A stretch of 64,000 nt of DNA, from NCBI RefSeq assembly GCF_037948395.1, contig NZ_CP149940.1:620001-684000 (forward strand), read 5' to 3'. This document shows positions 27,179-40,648 of the stretch, in pieces (positions within the stretch are counted from its first letter, which is position 1; each line of letters starts with the position of its first letter). Position numbers and translations under genes: made by a program. Source of the stretch: Serratia nevei (GTDB lineage Bacteria; Pseudomonadota; Gammaproteobacteria; Enterobacterales; Enterobacteriaceae). The notes under the pieces were generated by a model, which was given only the letters and a program-made list of their open reading frames with translations, searched no databases and was not told the DNA's origin.

Positions 27179-27200
27179 AAAGCCTGCGGCTTTTATTTTT
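27179..27200 (+). terminator. Weak terminator-like hairpin before the MFS gene
   Basis: AAAGCC (27179-27184) and GGCTTT (27188-27193) form a 6-bp stem with a 3-nt loop, followed by TATTTTT. It could end the mog transcript. Confidence 0.4.
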
Positions 27201-27223
27201 ACAGCCTTTACCGACGGTGCCCT

Positions 27224-28531
27224 ATGCCTCACGACACTAATCGCCGGCTGAACCGGCAAGACTACAAAACGCTGACGTTGGCCGCGTTGGGCGGCGCGCT
27301 GGAGTTTTACGACTTCATCATCTTCGTGTTCTTCGCCGCCGTGGTCGGCGATCTGTTCTTCCCGGCGGACATGCCGGAGTGGCTACGTCTGGTGCAAACC
27401 TTCGGCATCTTCGCCGCCGGCTATCTGGCCCGCCCGCTGGGCGGCATCGTGATGGCGCACTTCGGCGATCTGGTCGGCCGCAAGAAGATGTTTACCCTGA
27501 GCATTCTGCTGATGGCGTTGCCGACGTTGGCGATGGGCCTGCTGCCGACCTACGCCAGCATCGGCATTGCTGCGCCGCTGCTGCTGCTGTTGATGCGCGT
27601 GCTGCAGGGGGCGGCGATCGGCGGTGAGGTGCCGGGCGCCTGGGTCTTCGTTGCCGAACACGTGCCGCGCCGGCGCATCGGCTTCGCCTGCGGCACGCTG
27701 ACCGCCGGGCTGACGGTGGGCATCCTGCTGGGCTCGGTGGTGGCGACGGTGATCAACACTACGCTCAGCCCGCAGAGCATCGCCGGCGGCGGCTGGCGCA
27801 TTCCTTTCCTCTTGGGCGGCATGTTCGGCCTGGTGGCGATGTACCTGCGCCGCTGGCTGCAGGAAACGCCGATCTTCATCGAGATGCAGGCGCGTAAAGC
27901 GCTGGCCGAGGAGCTGCCGCTGAAGTCGGTGGTGCTCAACCACAAGCGGGAAGTGGTGGTATCGATGCTGCTGACCTGGCTGCTCTCCGCCGGCATCGTG
28001 GTGGTGATCCTGATGACCCCGACCTATCTGCAAAAGCAGTTCGGCATTGCGCCGGCCTTGACGCTGCAGGCCAACAGCATCGCCACCATCATGCTGATCG
28101 CCGGCTGCATCGTCGCCGGTTTATCGGCCGATCGCTTTGGCGCCAGCAAAACGCTGGTGGTTGGCAGTGTGCTGCTGGCCGGCTGCAGCTGGCTGTTCTA
28201 TCAGACGGTGGGCGTGCACCCGGAAATGCTATTCGCCTGCTATGCGCTGGTGGGGTTCAGCGTAGGCGTGGTGGGGGCCGTGCCGTACGTGATGGTGCGG
28301 GCGTTCCCAGCGGAAGTGCGGTTTACCGGCATCTCGTTCTCATATAATGTCTCGTACGCTATTTTTGGCGGTTTAACCCCTATTTTTGTGACGCTGATCA
28401 TGAAATTGACCCCGTTAGCACCCGCTTACTACGTGTTGGCGCTGTCGCTCATCGGGCTGCTGCTCGGCTTCTACCTGCATCGCGATCTGAACAGCGAAGC
28501 CGGGGAGCGGCGAGCCGATTCCTACAGCTAA
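27224..28531 (+). CDS. MFS transporter, metabolite:H+ symporter type
   Basis: A 435-residue polytopic membrane protein with twelve predicted helices. It has the MFS loop 2-3 motif FGDLVGRKKMFTLSI, a central PTYxQK loop, and the ALEFYDFIIFVFFA start typical of the metabolite:H+ symporter (MHS) subfamily that includes ProP, ShiA and KgtP. The substrate cannot be named; organic acids, betaines and amino acids are all used by relatives. It is absent between mog and satP in E. coli K-12. The ATG at 27224 lacks a strong Shine-Dalgarno, but upstream in-frame alternatives are not better. Convergent with satP over a shared terminator. Confidence 0.85.
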   Translation: MPHDTNRRLNRQDYKTLTLAALGGALEFYDFIIFVFFAAVVGDLFFPADMPEWLRLVQTFGIFAAGYLARPLGGIVMAHFGDLVGRKKMFTLSILLMALPTLAMGLLPTYASIGIAAPLLLLLMRVLQGAAIGGEVPGAWVFVAEHVPRRRIGFACGTLTAGLTVGILLGSVVATVINTTLSPQSIAGGGWRIPFLLGGMFGLVAMYLRRWLQETPIFIEMQARKALAEELPLKSVVLNHKREVVVSMLLTWLLSAGIVVVILMTPTYLQKQFGIAPALTLQANSIATIMLIAGCIVAGLSADRFGASKTLVVGSVLLAGCSWLFYQTVGVHPEMLFACYALVGFSVGVVGAVPYVMVRAFPAEVRFTGISFSYNVSYAIFGGLTPIFVTLIMKLTPLAPAYYVLALSLIGLLLGFYLHRDLNSEAGERRADSYS

Positions 28532-28559
28532 AAAAAAGCCCTGCACTGCAGGGCTTTTT
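28531..28559. terminator. Bidirectional terminator, MFS gene / satP
   Basis: GCCCTGCA (28538-28545) and TGCAGGGC (28547-28554) form an almost uninterrupted palindrome with A residues to the left and five T residues to the right. It serves both convergent genes. Confidence 0.9.
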
Positions 28560-28575
28560 CATCAGGGAAGGGCGA

Positions 28576-29175
28576 TTACGCCGCCACCGGTGAGGCCGCG
28601 ACGCGGGCCGGAGCCGGTTCGCCAATCGGCAACACCTTGCGGCCGTATTGCTCGTTGAGCACTTCGGCCATCGCCAGGTAAATGGCGCTGGCACCGCAGA
28701 TGATGCCTTCATAGCCGGCGAAGGTCAGCAGCGCGTGATTGCCGGTGATGTTGCCGACGGCCAGCAGGGCGAACAGCAGCGTGAGGCTGGCGAACACGAA
28801 CTGCAGCACGCGGTTGGCGGCCAGGGTGCCGAAGAACATGAACAGGGTGAAGACGCCCCACAGCGCCAGGTAGATGCCCAGCACGTGCGCCTCGGTGGCC
28901 TCAGCCAGGCCCAGACGCGGCAGCAGCAGCAGACCGACCAGGCTCAGCCAGAAGCTGCCGTAGGCGGTGAAAGCGGTCATGCCGAAGGTGTTGCCCTTCT
29001 TGTATTCCAGCAGACCGGCCAGGATCTGGGCCAGGCCACCGAAGAAAATCCCCATGCTGATGATGGCGGAGTTCAGTGGGAAAAAGCCCGCGTTGTGCAG
29101 GTTCAGCAAGACGGTGGTCATCCCGAAGCCCATCAGGCCGAGAGGGCCGGGATTCGCCAACTTGTTGGTGTGCAT
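28576..29175 (-). CDS. satP: Succinate-acetate:proton symporter SatP (YaaH)
   Basis: SatP is an inner-membrane uptake system for acetate and succinate, of the AceTr/GPR1-FUN34-YaaH family with six helices. The 199-residue protein carries the family signature NPGPLGLMGFGMTT near the N-terminus, then LLEYKKGNTFGMTAFTAYGSFW and FFGTLAANRVLQ. The C-terminal tail is about ten residues longer than in E. coli and rich in alanine and proline. The start at 29175 has AGAGGA upstream and begins MHTNKLANPGPLG, like E. coli; the upstream in-frame extension is not conserved. Divergent from dnaK. Confidence 0.95.
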   Translation of the reverse strand: MHTNKLANPGPLGLMGFGMTTVLLNLHNAGFFPLNSAIISMGIFFGGLAQILAGLLEYKKGNTFGMTAFTAYGSFWLSLVGLLLLPRLGLAEATEAHVLGIYLALWGVFTLFMFFGTLAANRVLQFVFASLTLLFALLAVGNITGNHALLTFAGYEGIICGASAIYLAMAEVLNEQYGRKVLPIGEPAPARVAASPVAA

Positions 29176-29500
29176 AAGTCCTCTGCGATAACAGAAAATT
29201 AACGGAAACAGCGAAGTAAAATAATAAATGGTCTGAATGGCCAAAAAATCGAAGTTTTCCACCAGAGCGCGCGCATCATAATGATCCCCGCAGCCGGAAA
29301 CAATGATCTGAATGACGATAAAAAAAAGAAATTTTTTTCGCCTTGCCCCTTGATGCCGGATTGGATGGCCCCATCTTATTTGCAACCGCAGTTGCTAACC
29401 GCGGGTCGCACTGAGATATCGGGCAGTTGAAAAGCAAAAAATCGCCCGCATATAGGTTAGCAACCTGACTGATTATGAATTTTTTAGTGGAGACGTTTAG
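29176..29500. other. 325-bp divergent region between satP and dnaK
   Basis: It contains the heat-shock promoter of dnaK (29349-29374) and the unmarked promoter of satP. In E. coli K-12 yaaW and yaaI lie in this interval; nothing resembling them is seen here. Confidence 0.6.
29346..29376 (+). promoter_or_regulatory. Sigma-32 heat-shock promoter of dnaK
   Basis: The -35 CTTGAT (29349-29354, in the context CCCCTTGATG) and -10 CCCCAT (29369-29374) are separated by 14 bp. This fits the sigma-32 consensus (CTTGAA, 13-17 bp, CCCCAT-T) and the sequence of the E. coli dnaK P1 promoter. Confidence 0.88.
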
Positions 29501-31414
<1,914 letters not shown>

Positions 31415-31463
31415 TCGCCCTTAAGCGGGCACGGGGCGGCCGAGATGCCGCTCCCGGAAACCA

Positions 31464-31495
31464 GCACGGGCGTCGAGGCAACTCTGCGCCCGTGC
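31464..31495 (+). other. Intercistronic hairpin between dnaK and dnaJ
   Basis: GCACGGGCG (31464-31472) and CGCCCGTGC (31487-31495) form a perfect 9-bp stem with a 14-nt loop, without a following U-run. It ends 25 nt before the dnaJ start, so RNA stabilisation or control of dnaJ translation is more likely than termination. Confidence 0.6.
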
Positions 31496-31520
31496 ACGCA
31501 TGTTAAGGGTAAGCGAAAGA

Positions 31521-32645
31521 ATGGCGAAGAAAGACTATTACGAGATTCTCGGCGTCAGCAAGACGGCGGATGAACGTGAGATCAAAAAGGCGTACAAACG
31601 CCTGGCGATGAAATACCATCCTGACCGCAACCAGGAACAAGACGCCGAAACCAAGTTTAAAGAAGTTAAAGAAGCTTACGAAGTCCTGACCGACGACCAG
31701 AAACGCGCGGCCTACGATCAGTACGGGCACGCGGCCTTTGAACAGGGCGGCATGGGCGGCGGCGGCTTTGGCGGCGGTGCTGACTTCAGCGATATCTTTG
31801 GCGACGTGTTTGGCGACATCTTCGGCGGAGGCCGCCGTCAGCGCGCCAGCCGCGGTTCCGATCTGCGCTATAACATGGAGCTGACCCTCGAGGAAGCGGT
31901 ACGTGGCGTCACCAAAGAGATCCGCATCCCGACGCTGGAAGAGTGCGACGTCTGCCACGGCAGCGGCGCCAAGCCGGGCAGCTCGCCGGTGACCTGTCCA
32001 ACCTGTCACGGCCAGGGCCAGGTGCAGATGCGTCAGGGCTTCTTCACCGTGCAGCAGGCGTGTCCGCACTGCCATGGCCGCGGTCAGATCATCAAAGATC
32101 CGTGCAACAAGTGCCACGGCCACGGCCGGGTAGAAAAATCCAAAACGCTGTCGGTGAAAATTCCGGCCGGCGTCGATACCGGTGACCGCATCCGCCTGGC
32201 GGGTGAAGGCGAAGCCGGCGAGCACGGCGCACCGGCGGGCGATCTGTACGTTCAGGTGCAGGTGAAGGCGCACCCGATCTTCGAGCGCGAAGGCAACAAC
32301 CTGTACTGTGAAGTGCCGATCAACTTCGCCATGGCGGCGCTGGGCGGCGAGATTGAAGTGCCGACGCTGGACGGCCGGGTGAAACTGAAGGTGCCTTCGG
32401 AGACCCAAACCGGCAAACTGTTCCGCATGCGCGGCAAGGGCGTGAAATCGGTGCGTGGCGGCAGCCAGGGCGACCTGTTGTGCCGCGTAGTGGTGGAAAC
32501 CCCGGTCAATCTGAACGACAAGCAGAAGCAATTGCTGCGCGAGCTGGAAGAGAGCCTGGGCGGCCCGTCCGGTGACAAGAACAGCCCGCGTTCGAAGAGC
32601 TTCTTCGACGGGGTGAAAAAGTTCTTTGACGACCTGACTCGCTAA
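31521..32645 (+). CDS. dnaJ: Co-chaperone DnaJ (Hsp40)
   Basis: DnaJ delivers unfolded proteins to DnaK and stimulates its ATPase. The 374-residue protein has a J domain with HPD in MKYHPDRN, a Gly/Phe-rich region containing [13 protein letters not shown], and four zinc-binding repeats [24 protein letters not shown] and [10 protein letters not shown]-terminal substrate-binding and dimerisation region follows. The ATG at 31521 ([11 protein letters not shown]) is chosen over an in-frame ATG at 31500 because E. coli DnaJ starts the same way. Cotranscribed with dnaK; a terminator follows at 32673. Confidence 0.98.
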   Translation: MAKKDYYEILGVSKTADEREIKKAYKRLAMKYHPDRNQEQDAETKFKEVKEAYEVLTDDQKRAAYDQYGHAAFEQGGMGGGGFGGGADFSDIFGDVFGDIFGGGRRQRASRGSDLRYNMELTLEEAVRGVTKEIRIPTLEECDVCHGSGAKPGSSPVTCPTCHGQGQVQMRQGFFTVQQACPHCHGRGQIIKDPCNKCHGHGRVEKSKTLSVKIPAGVDTGDRIRLAGEGEAGEHGAPAGDLYVQVQVKAHPIFEREGNNLYCEVPINFAMAALGGEIEVPTLDGRVKLKVPSETQTGKLFRMRGKGVKSVRGGSQGDLLCRVVVETPVNLNDKQKQLLRELEESLGGPSGDKNSPRSKSFFDGVKKFFDDLTR

Positions 32646-32672
32646 CCTGCTGTTTCTGCTGGTTTATATTAG

Positions 32673-32702
32673 AACCCCGGGCGTCTGTCCCGGGGTTTTT
32701 AT
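32673..32702 (+). terminator. Intrinsic terminator of dnaKJ
   Basis: AACCCCGGG (32673-32681) and CCCGGGGTT (32689-32697) form a 9-bp stem with a 7-nt loop, followed by TTTATTT. It lies 28 bp after the dnaJ stop. Confidence 0.9.
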
Positions 32703-32881
32703 TTGCATGTCGCACCCCTAATCCCCTATAAATAATGTGACTTATTCGTGCTTTTGATCGGTTTTATCGAGTTATTTAGCATTTATAAACTTATTTTTTC
32801 GAACTAAAACGCCCTCTATACTCACTTCATGACTGTGGTTCGCAGGGCGCTACGCCCTGCACGGATTTGGAGAGACGTATT

Positions 32882-34048
32882 GTGACCAACATCATTCGTC
32901 AATTTTTACGTCAGGAAGCCGCGGGCGGCATCATTCTGATCGCGGCGGCGATCGTCGCCCTGATCATGGCCAACACCCCGGCGCAGGGGATCTATCAGGC
33001 ATTCCTTAACCTGCCGGTGATGGTGAAGATTGCTTCGCTGGAGATCGCCAAGCCGCTGCTGTTGTGGATCAACGACGGCCTGATGGCCATCTTCTTCCTG
33101 GTGGTGGGGCTCGAGGTCAAGCGCGAGCTGATGCAGGGCTCGCTGTCCGGGCGTGACAAGGCTGTGTTTCCGGCGATCGCCGCGCTGGGCGGCATGCTGG
33201 CGCCGGCGCTGATTTATTTGCTGTTCAACGGCGCAGATGAAGTCACCCGCCAGGGCTGGGCGATCCCGGCCGCGACCGATATCGCCTTCGCGCTGGGCGT
33301 AATGGCGCTGCTGGGTAACCGCGTGCCGACCAGCCTGAAAGTGTTCCTGCTGGCGTTGGCGATCATCGATGACCTGGGCGTGATTATCATCATCGCGCTG
33401 TTCTACACCCATGAAGTGTCGATGGTGGCGCTGGGCGTGGCGGCGGCGGCGACGGTGCTGCTGGCGGTGATGAACTGGCGCGGCGTGGGTAAAACCTCGC
33501 TGTACATGATGGTCGGCCTGGTGTTGTGGGTCGCGATCCTCAAGTCCGGGGTGCACGCGACGCTGGCCGGGGTGATCGTCGGCTTTATGATCCCGCTGAA
33601 CGTCAAGAAGGGGCCGTCGCCGTCGGAGACGCTGGAACATGAGCTGCACCCTTGGGTCGCGTTTATGATCCTGCCGCTGTTCGCATTCGCCAACGCCGGG
33701 GTTTCTTTGCAGGGCGTATCGCTGGAAGGGTTGACGTCGCTGTTGCCGGTCGGGATTGCGGCCGGGCTGTTTATCGGCAAGCCGCTGGGGATTTTCCTCT
33801 TCAGCCTGCTGGCGGTGAAAATGGGCATCGCCCGCTTGCCTGAGGGGATCGGTTTCAAACAGGTGTTTGCCGTTTCGGTGCTCTGTGGTATTGGTTTCAC
33901 CATGTCGATTTTCATCGCCTCGCTGGCGTTCGGCGATGCGGATGCGGCGCTCAGCACCTATTCCCGCCTGGGGATCCTGCTGGGCTCCACTGCGGCGGCG
34001 GTGGCAGGGTATGGGTTGCTGCGTCTGGCGTTGCCGCGGGTGCGTTAA
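32882..34048 (+). CDS. nhaA: Na+/H+ antiporter NhaA
   Basis: NhaA exports sodium or lithium in exchange for two protons and protects cells in salt at alkaline pH. The 388-residue inner-membrane protein (E. coli length) has twelve helices with the ion-binding aspartate pair in [33 protein letters not shown] and the conserved [13 protein letters not shown]. The start is GTG 32882: GGAGAGAC lies 5-6 bases upstream and the protein then has the E. coli length, whereas the upstream TTG at 32867 overlaps the ribosome binding site. A TATACT at 32817-32822 may be the -10 element. The nhaR regulator follows. Confidence 0.96.
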   Translation: MTNIIRQFLRQEAAGGIILIAAAIVALIMANTPAQGIYQAFLNLPVMVKIASLEIAKPLLLWINDGLMAIFFLVVGLEVKRELMQGSLSGRDKAVFPAIAALGGMLAPALIYLLFNGADEVTRQGWAIPAATDIAFALGVMALLGNRVPTSLKVFLLALAIIDDLGVIIIIALFYTHEVSMVALGVAAAATVLLAVMNWRGVGKTSLYMMVGLVLWVAILKSGVHATLAGVIVGFMIPLNVKKGPSPSETLEHELHPWVAFMILPLFAFANAGVSLQGVSLEGLTSLLPVGIAAGLFIGKPLGIFLFSLLAVKMGIARLPEGIGFKQVFAVSVLCGIGFTMSIFIASLAFGDADAALSTYSRLGILLGSTAAAVAGYGLLRLALPRVR

Positions 34049-34240
34049 TCCTGCGTGTGCCCGATAAGGGCACACAATAAAATGGCTGGTCGGAGCTGCG
34101 CGGTATAAAATATGTGCAGCTTCGGCCGTTCTTCGTTGGGACTAATGGGGCTATACGTTGTCTGAAGCAGGGAAAGGAAGTTTGTCGCTCGTCACGGCAC
34201 ACCGTTTGCCGCTGCGAAACGTTGTTAAGGAGAGCCGCTC

Positions 34241-35140
34241 GTGAGGATGTCGCATATCAACTTTAATCACCTTTACTATTTCTGGCAGGTCTGCAAGGCC
34301 GGTTCCGTGGTCGGTGCCGCCGAAGCGTTGTTTTTGACGCCACAGACCATCACCGGCCAGATCAAAGCGCTGGAAGAGCGGTTGGACGGCAAGCTGTTCA
34401 AACGCCAGGGGCGCGGGTTGGTGCCTTCGGAGCTGGGGCAGCTGGTGTTCCGCTATGCCGACAAGATGTTTATGCTCAGCCAGGAAATGCTGGATATCGT
34501 CAACTACCGCAAAGAGTCGAACCTGCTGTTCGACGTTGGCGTGGCGGACGCGCTGTCGAAGCGCCTGGTCAGCCAGGTGTTGGAAACGGCGGTAGTGGTG
34601 GATAACGAACAGATCCACCTGCGCTGTTTTGAATCGACGCACGAGATGCTGTTGGAGCAGCTCAGCCAGCACAAGCTGGATATGATCCTGTCGGATTGCC
34701 CGGTAGACTCCAGCCAGCAGGAAGGGCTGTTCTCGCTGAAGCTGGGCGAGTGCGGCATCAGCTTCTTCTGCCGCCAGCCGGCGCCGGAGCTGCCGTTCCC
34801 GGCCTGCCTGGAGCAGCGCAAGCTGCTGATCCCCGGCCGCCGCTCGATGCTGGGGCGCAAGCTGCTCAACTGGTTTAATACGCAGGGCATTCAGGTGGAG
34901 ATCCTGGGCGAGTTCGACGATGCGGCGCTGATGAAGGCCTTCGGCATGTATCACAATGCGATTTTCGTGGCGCCGACGCTGTATGCGCAGGATACCTATA
35001 ACGATGACAACGTGGTGGAGATTGGGCGCATCGACAGCGTGCAGGAGGAGTATTACATCATCTTCGCTGAGCGCATGATCCAGCATCCGGCGGTGCAGCG
35101 CGTGTGCAACAAAGACTTCTCGGCGCTGTTTTCCTGCTAG
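34241..35140 (+). CDS. nhaR: LysR-type activator NhaR
   Basis: NhaR activates nhaA in response to sodium and in E. coli also regulates osmC and the pga biofilm polysaccharide operon. The 299-residue protein has the N-terminal winged helix ([21 protein letters not shown]) and effector domain, near-identical to E. coli over [13 protein letters not shown] and [17 protein letters not shown]. The GTG at 34241 is the start (AAGGAG at 34227-34232, 8-nt spacing) and gives an N-terminus aligned with E. coli; ATG 34247 is the alternative. It lies 192 bp after nhaA on the same strand and converges on rpsT. Confidence 0.96.
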   Translation: MRMSHINFNHLYYFWQVCKAGSVVGAAEALFLTPQTITGQIKALEERLDGKLFKRQGRGLVPSELGQLVFRYADKMFMLSQEMLDIVNYRKESNLLFDVGVADALSKRLVSQVLETAVVVDNEQIHLRCFESTHEMLLEQLSQHKLDMILSDCPVDSSQQEGLFSLKLGECGISFFCRQPAPELPFPACLEQRKLLIPGRRSMLGRKLLNWFNTQGIQVEILGEFDDAALMKAFGMYHNAIFVAPTLYAQDTYNDDNVVEIGRIDSVQEEYYIIFAERMIQHPAVQRVCNKDFSALFSC

Positions 35141-35162
35141 TGGTTCACTGAACGCAGGGCGT

Positions 35163-35190
35163 AAAAAAACCGGCCTGAGCCGGTTTTTTT
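35163..35190. terminator. Bidirectional terminator, nhaR / rpsT
   Basis: ACCGGC (35169-35174) and GCCGGT (35179-35184) form the stem with A residues to the left and seven T residues to the right, between the convergent genes. Confidence 0.88.
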
Positions 35191-35211
35191 ATCAAGCAGA
35201 TAACGAAATGC

Positions 35212-35475
35212 TTATTGCATTGCGTTGATGCGTGCAGTCAGGTTTGACTTATGACGCGCTGCTTTGTTTTTGTGGATCAGGCCTTTAGCTGCCTGACGGT
35301 CCACCAGTGGCTGCATTACCAGGAATGCAGTTTGTGCTGCTTCTTTGTCGCCAGCTGCGATAGCTGCGTCTACCTTCTTGATGAAGGTACGCACCATTGA
35401 GCGACGGCTAGCGTTATGCTTGCGGCGTTTCTCAGACTGTACGGCGCGTTTCTTAGCTGATTTGATATTAGCCAA
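35212..35475 (-). CDS. rpsT: 30S ribosomal protein S20
   Basis: S20 is a primary 16S rRNA-binding protein of the small subunit and was long known as an ornithine decarboxylase antizyme artefact. The 87 residues, lysine- and arginine-rich ([20 protein letters not shown]), match E. coli. The start codon is TTG (UUG), as in E. coli, where the weak initiation codon is part of autoregulation of S20 synthesis. GGGAG lies about eight bases upstream. Two promoters, P1 and P2, are visible upstream with -10 elements 91 bp apart. Confidence 0.98.
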   Translation of the reverse strand: MANIKSAKKRAVQSEKRRKHNASRRSMVRTFIKKVDAAIAAGDKEAAQTAFLVMQPLVDRQAAKGLIHKNKAARHKSNLTARINAMQ

Positions 35476-35523
35476 GGTCCAACTCCCAAATATATTCTAT
35501 TGAGGACAATTCAAAGGCCGAGG

Positions 35524-35552
35524 AATATGCCCTTTTAGCCTTCGTTTGTCAA
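35524..35552 (-). promoter_or_regulatory. rpsT proximal promoter (P2)
   Basis: On the minus strand TTGACA (35547-35552) and CATATT (35524-35529) are separated by 17 bp. This is a good sigma-70 promoter about 50 bp before the UUG start. Confidence 0.8.
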
Positions 35553-35576
35553 TGGATTTGTGCAAATAAGCGCCGT

Positions 35577-35732
35577 TTGTACAGGCGGCACTCGCTACGT
35601 TGTGATGGCGCAGGATTTTACCAGCTTCGCTCTTGGGAATACAGTGTTTCGCGAGAAAATTCGCCAATGTTTTGCCGCGGCGGACGCAAGCCGTTGGCCG
35701 TGGTCGAGAATCGGCCCGGCAGTGCCGGATAA
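35577..35732 (+). other. yaaY-like reading-frame fragment, probably not a gene
   Basis: Reading from TTG 35577 gives a 51-codon frame containing RHSLRCDGAGFYQL, which matches the start of E. coli YaaY (CRHSLRSDGAGFYQLAG as remembered). The resemblance then fades, the frame ends early at 35730-35732, and there is no ATG or ribosome binding site. The conserved codons are exactly those that overlap the rpsT P1 -10 element on the other strand, so promoter conservation explains the match. Confidence 0.5.
35615..35620 (-). promoter_or_regulatory. rpsT distal promoter (P1) -10 element
   Basis: TAAAAT on the minus strand is 91 bp upstream of the P2 -10 element. In E. coli the two S20 mRNAs (447 and 356 nt) differ by 91 nt, so the spacing is preserved. 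The -35 element is not obvious. Confidence 0.6.
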
Positions 35733-35807
35733 ACTGCGGCGAAGCCGTTTCACGCGCAGATTATCTCCGGTATGGTATGTCTATTACATAAAGGCACCAA
35801 TCGCGGG

Positions 35808-35836
35808 TTAACCTTACCGGCTGTACAAGGTATAAT
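35808..35836 (+). promoter_or_regulatory. Promoter of the ribF-ileS-lspA-fkpB-ispH operon
   Basis: TTAACC (35808-35813) and a perfect TATAAT (35831-35836) are separated by 17 bp, 30 bp upstream of the ribF start. Confidence 0.75.
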
Positions 35837-35865
35837 CCGCCGATTTCCACTGTTTTGAGCCAGCT

Positions 35866-36804
35866 ATGGAGCTAATTCGCGGCATTCACAATATCCGGGC
35901 GCGCCACCATGGTTGCGTGCTCACCATCGGCAACTTTGACGGCGTGCATCGCGGTCATCAGGCGCTGCTGGAGCAGTTGAAGCAACAAGGGCAACGCCTC
36001 GGGCTGCCGGTGATGGTCATGATCTTTGAGCCGCAGCCGCTGGAGATGTTCGCCGCAGACAAAGCGCCGGCCCGTTTGACGCGCCTGCGCGACAAGGCCA
36101 ACTACCTGGCGCAGGCGGGCGTCGACTACCTGCTGTGCGTCAAGTTCGATCCGCGTTTTGCCGCCAACACCGCGCAGGCGTTCGTCGCCGAGCTGCTGGT
36201 GGAAAAACTGGGCGTCAAATTCCTGATGGTGGGGGATGATTTTCGCTTTGGCGCCGGGCGTCAGGGCGATTTTCCGCTATTGCAGCAGGCCGGAAAAGAG
36301 TACGGCTTCGAGGTGGTCAGCACCCCGACCTTCCGCGAAGGCGAGCGGCGCATCAGCAGCACCGCGATCCGCACCGCGCTGAGCGAGGACGATCTGCCGC
36401 TGGCGGAGACCCTGCTGGGCCACCCGTACAGCATTTCCGGGCGCGTGGTGCACGGCGACGAGCTGGGCCGCACCATCGGCTTCCCGACCGCCAACCTGCC
36501 GCTCAAGCGCCTGGTGGCGCCGGTGAAAGGGGTGTATGCGGTAGAAGTGTACGGCCTGGGGCCGCAGCCGCTGCCGGGCGTGGCCAATATCGGTACGCGC
36601 CCGACCGTCGCCGGCGTGCGCCAGCAGCTGGAAGTGCATCTGCTGGATGTCACAATGGATCTTTACGGGCGCCATATTGAGGTGGTGCTCCGCGCAAAAT
36701 TGCGCAATGAACAACGGTTTGCTTCGCTCGATGCCCTGAAGCAGCAAATCGCCAATGATGTGGTGACGGCCCGGAAGTTCTTCGGGCTACAGACACCGGT
36801 TTAA
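35866..36804 (+). CDS. ribF: Bifunctional riboflavin kinase / FAD synthetase RibF
   Basis: RibF phosphorylates riboflavin to FMN and then adenylylates FMN to FAD. The 312-residue protein (E. coli 313) has an N-terminal nucleotidyltransferase domain with [11 protein letters not shown] (22-32) and STAIRTAL (about 165-172), and a C-terminal flavokinase barrel with [11 protein letters not shown]. First gene of a five-gene operon with ileS 32 bp downstream. A perfect TATAAT lies 30 bp before its start. The ATG at 35866 gives an N-terminus aligned with E. coli. Confidence 0.97.
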   Translation: MELIRGIHNIRARHHGCVLTIGNFDGVHRGHQALLEQLKQQGQRLGLPVMVMIFEPQPLEMFAADKAPARLTRLRDKANYLAQAGVDYLLCVKFDPRFAANTAQAFVAELLVEKLGVKFLMVGDDFRFGAGRQGDFPLLQQAGKEYGFEVVSTPTFREGERRISSTAIRTALSEDDLPLAETLLGHPYSISGRVVHGDELGRTIGFPTANLPLKRLVAPVKGVYAVEVYGLGPQPLPGVANIGTRPTVAGVRQQLEVHLLDVTMDLYGRHIEVVLRAKLRNEQRFASLDALKQQIANDVVTARKFFGLQTPV

Positions 36805-36836
36805 TCTCTATAGCCGAAAACGGAACCGAGAATCTA

Positions 36837-39653
<2,817 letters not shown>

Positions 39654-39666
39654 GAACTCGCGCCTG

Positions 39667-40176
39667 ATGAGTAAATCAATTTGTTCGACCGGCCTGCGTT
39701 GGCTGTGGGTTGTGGTGGCGGTGCTGGCGCTGGATTTTGGCAGCAAGCAGTGGATCCTCGCTAACTTTACGCTGGGCCAGTCCCAGCCGTTGATCCCGTC
39801 GTTCAACCTGTTTTACGCGCGCAACTACGGCGCTGCGTTCAGCTTCCTGGCCGACCATGGCGGCTGGCAGCGCTGGTTCTTCGCCGCCATCGCCATCGCC
39901 ATCGTTGCGGTGCTGCTGGTGATGATGTACCGCAGCACCGCGCAGCAGAAGCTGAACAACATCGCCTACGCCTTTATTATCGGCGGGGCGTTGGGCAATC
40001 TGTTCGATCGCCTGTGGCACGGTTTCGTGGTCGATTTCATCGACTTCTACGTCGGTGACTGGCACTACCCGACCTTCAATCTGGCGGACAGCTTCATCTG
40101 CGTGGGCGCGGCGATGATCGTGCTGGAAGGTTTCCTGTCGCCGGCGAACAAAGACGCAAAGAGTAAAGGTGAGTAA
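39667..40176 (+). CDS. lspA: Lipoprotein signal peptidase LspA
   Basis: LspA is the inner-membrane aspartyl protease that removes signal peptides from prolipoproteins after Lgt modification; globomycin inhibits it. The 169-residue protein has four helices, DFGSKQW near the first helix, [10 protein letters not shown], and the catalytic aspartates in GNLFDRL and [10 protein letters not shown]. The ATG at 39667 lies 13 bp after the ileS stop and gives the E. coli-like N-terminus ([14 protein letters not shown]); a GTG further upstream would overlap ileS. One base separates its stop from fkpB. Confidence 0.95.
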   Translation: MSKSICSTGLRWLWVVVAVLALDFGSKQWILANFTLGQSQPLIPSFNLFYARNYGAAFSFLADHGGWQRWFFAAIAIAIVAVLLVMMYRSTAQQKLNNIAYAFIIGGALGNLFDRLWHGFVVDFIDFYVGDWHYPTFNLADSFICVGAAMIVLEGFLSPANKDAKSKGE

Positions 40177-40177
40177 T

Positions 40178-40648
40178 ATGACGGCTCAGGTTATCAGTGA
40201 CAGCGCGGTGCTGGTTCACTTTACGCTGAAACTGGAAGACGGTTCGACCGCCGAATCCACCCGCAGCAGCGGCAAGCCGGCGCTGTTCCGCCTGGGTGAC
40301 GGCAGCCTGTCGGCACCGCTGGAAGCGCAGCTGCTTGGCCTGCGCGCGGGCGACAAATGCGCCTTTACCCTGCAGCCGGAAGCGGCGTTCGGCGCGGAGA
40401 ACCCGGATCTGGTCCAGTTCTTCTCGCGCCGCGACTTCGCGGAAACCGGCGTGCCGGACGTGGGCACCATCATGCTGTTTACCGCCATCGACGGCAGTGA
40501 AATGCCGGGCGTGGTGCGCGCGGTGGCGGAAGATTCGATCACCGTCGATTTCAACCATCCGCTGGCGGGCCATCCGGTGACCTTCGATATCGAAGTGCTG
40601 GAGATCGATCCGCAGCAGGAGGAGATGCATGCAAATATTGCTGGCTAA
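40178..40648 (+). CDS. fkpB: FKBP-type peptidyl-prolyl isomerase FkpB (SlpA-like)
   Basis: A 156-residue FK506-binding-type prolyl isomerase with an inserted-in-flap domain, the SlyD/SlpA subgroup. It contains [29 protein letters not shown] and [20 protein letters not shown], aligned with E. coli FkpB, but with a nine-residue C-terminal extension. The ATG at 40178 is chosen because AAAGGTGA lies six bases upstream; the GTG at 40169 would overlap lspA. Its last codons overlap the start of ispH by 20 bp, so the two genes are translationally linked. Confidence 0.95.
   Translation: MTAQVISDSAVLVHFTLKLEDGSTAESTRSSGKPALFRLGDGSLSAPLEAQLLGLRAGDKCAFTLQPEAAFGAENPDLVQFFSRRDFAETGVPDVGTIMLFTAIDGSEMPGVVRAVAEDSITVDFNHPLAGHPVTFDIEVLEIDPQQEEMHANIAG

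Larger units (their letters stand above)
35476..35865. other. 390-bp divergent region between rpsT and ribF
   Basis: It holds rpsT promoters P2 (35524-35552) and P1 (-10 at 35615-35620), a yaaY-like fragment, and the ribF operon promoter (35808-35836). No other gene is supported. Confidence 0.75.
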
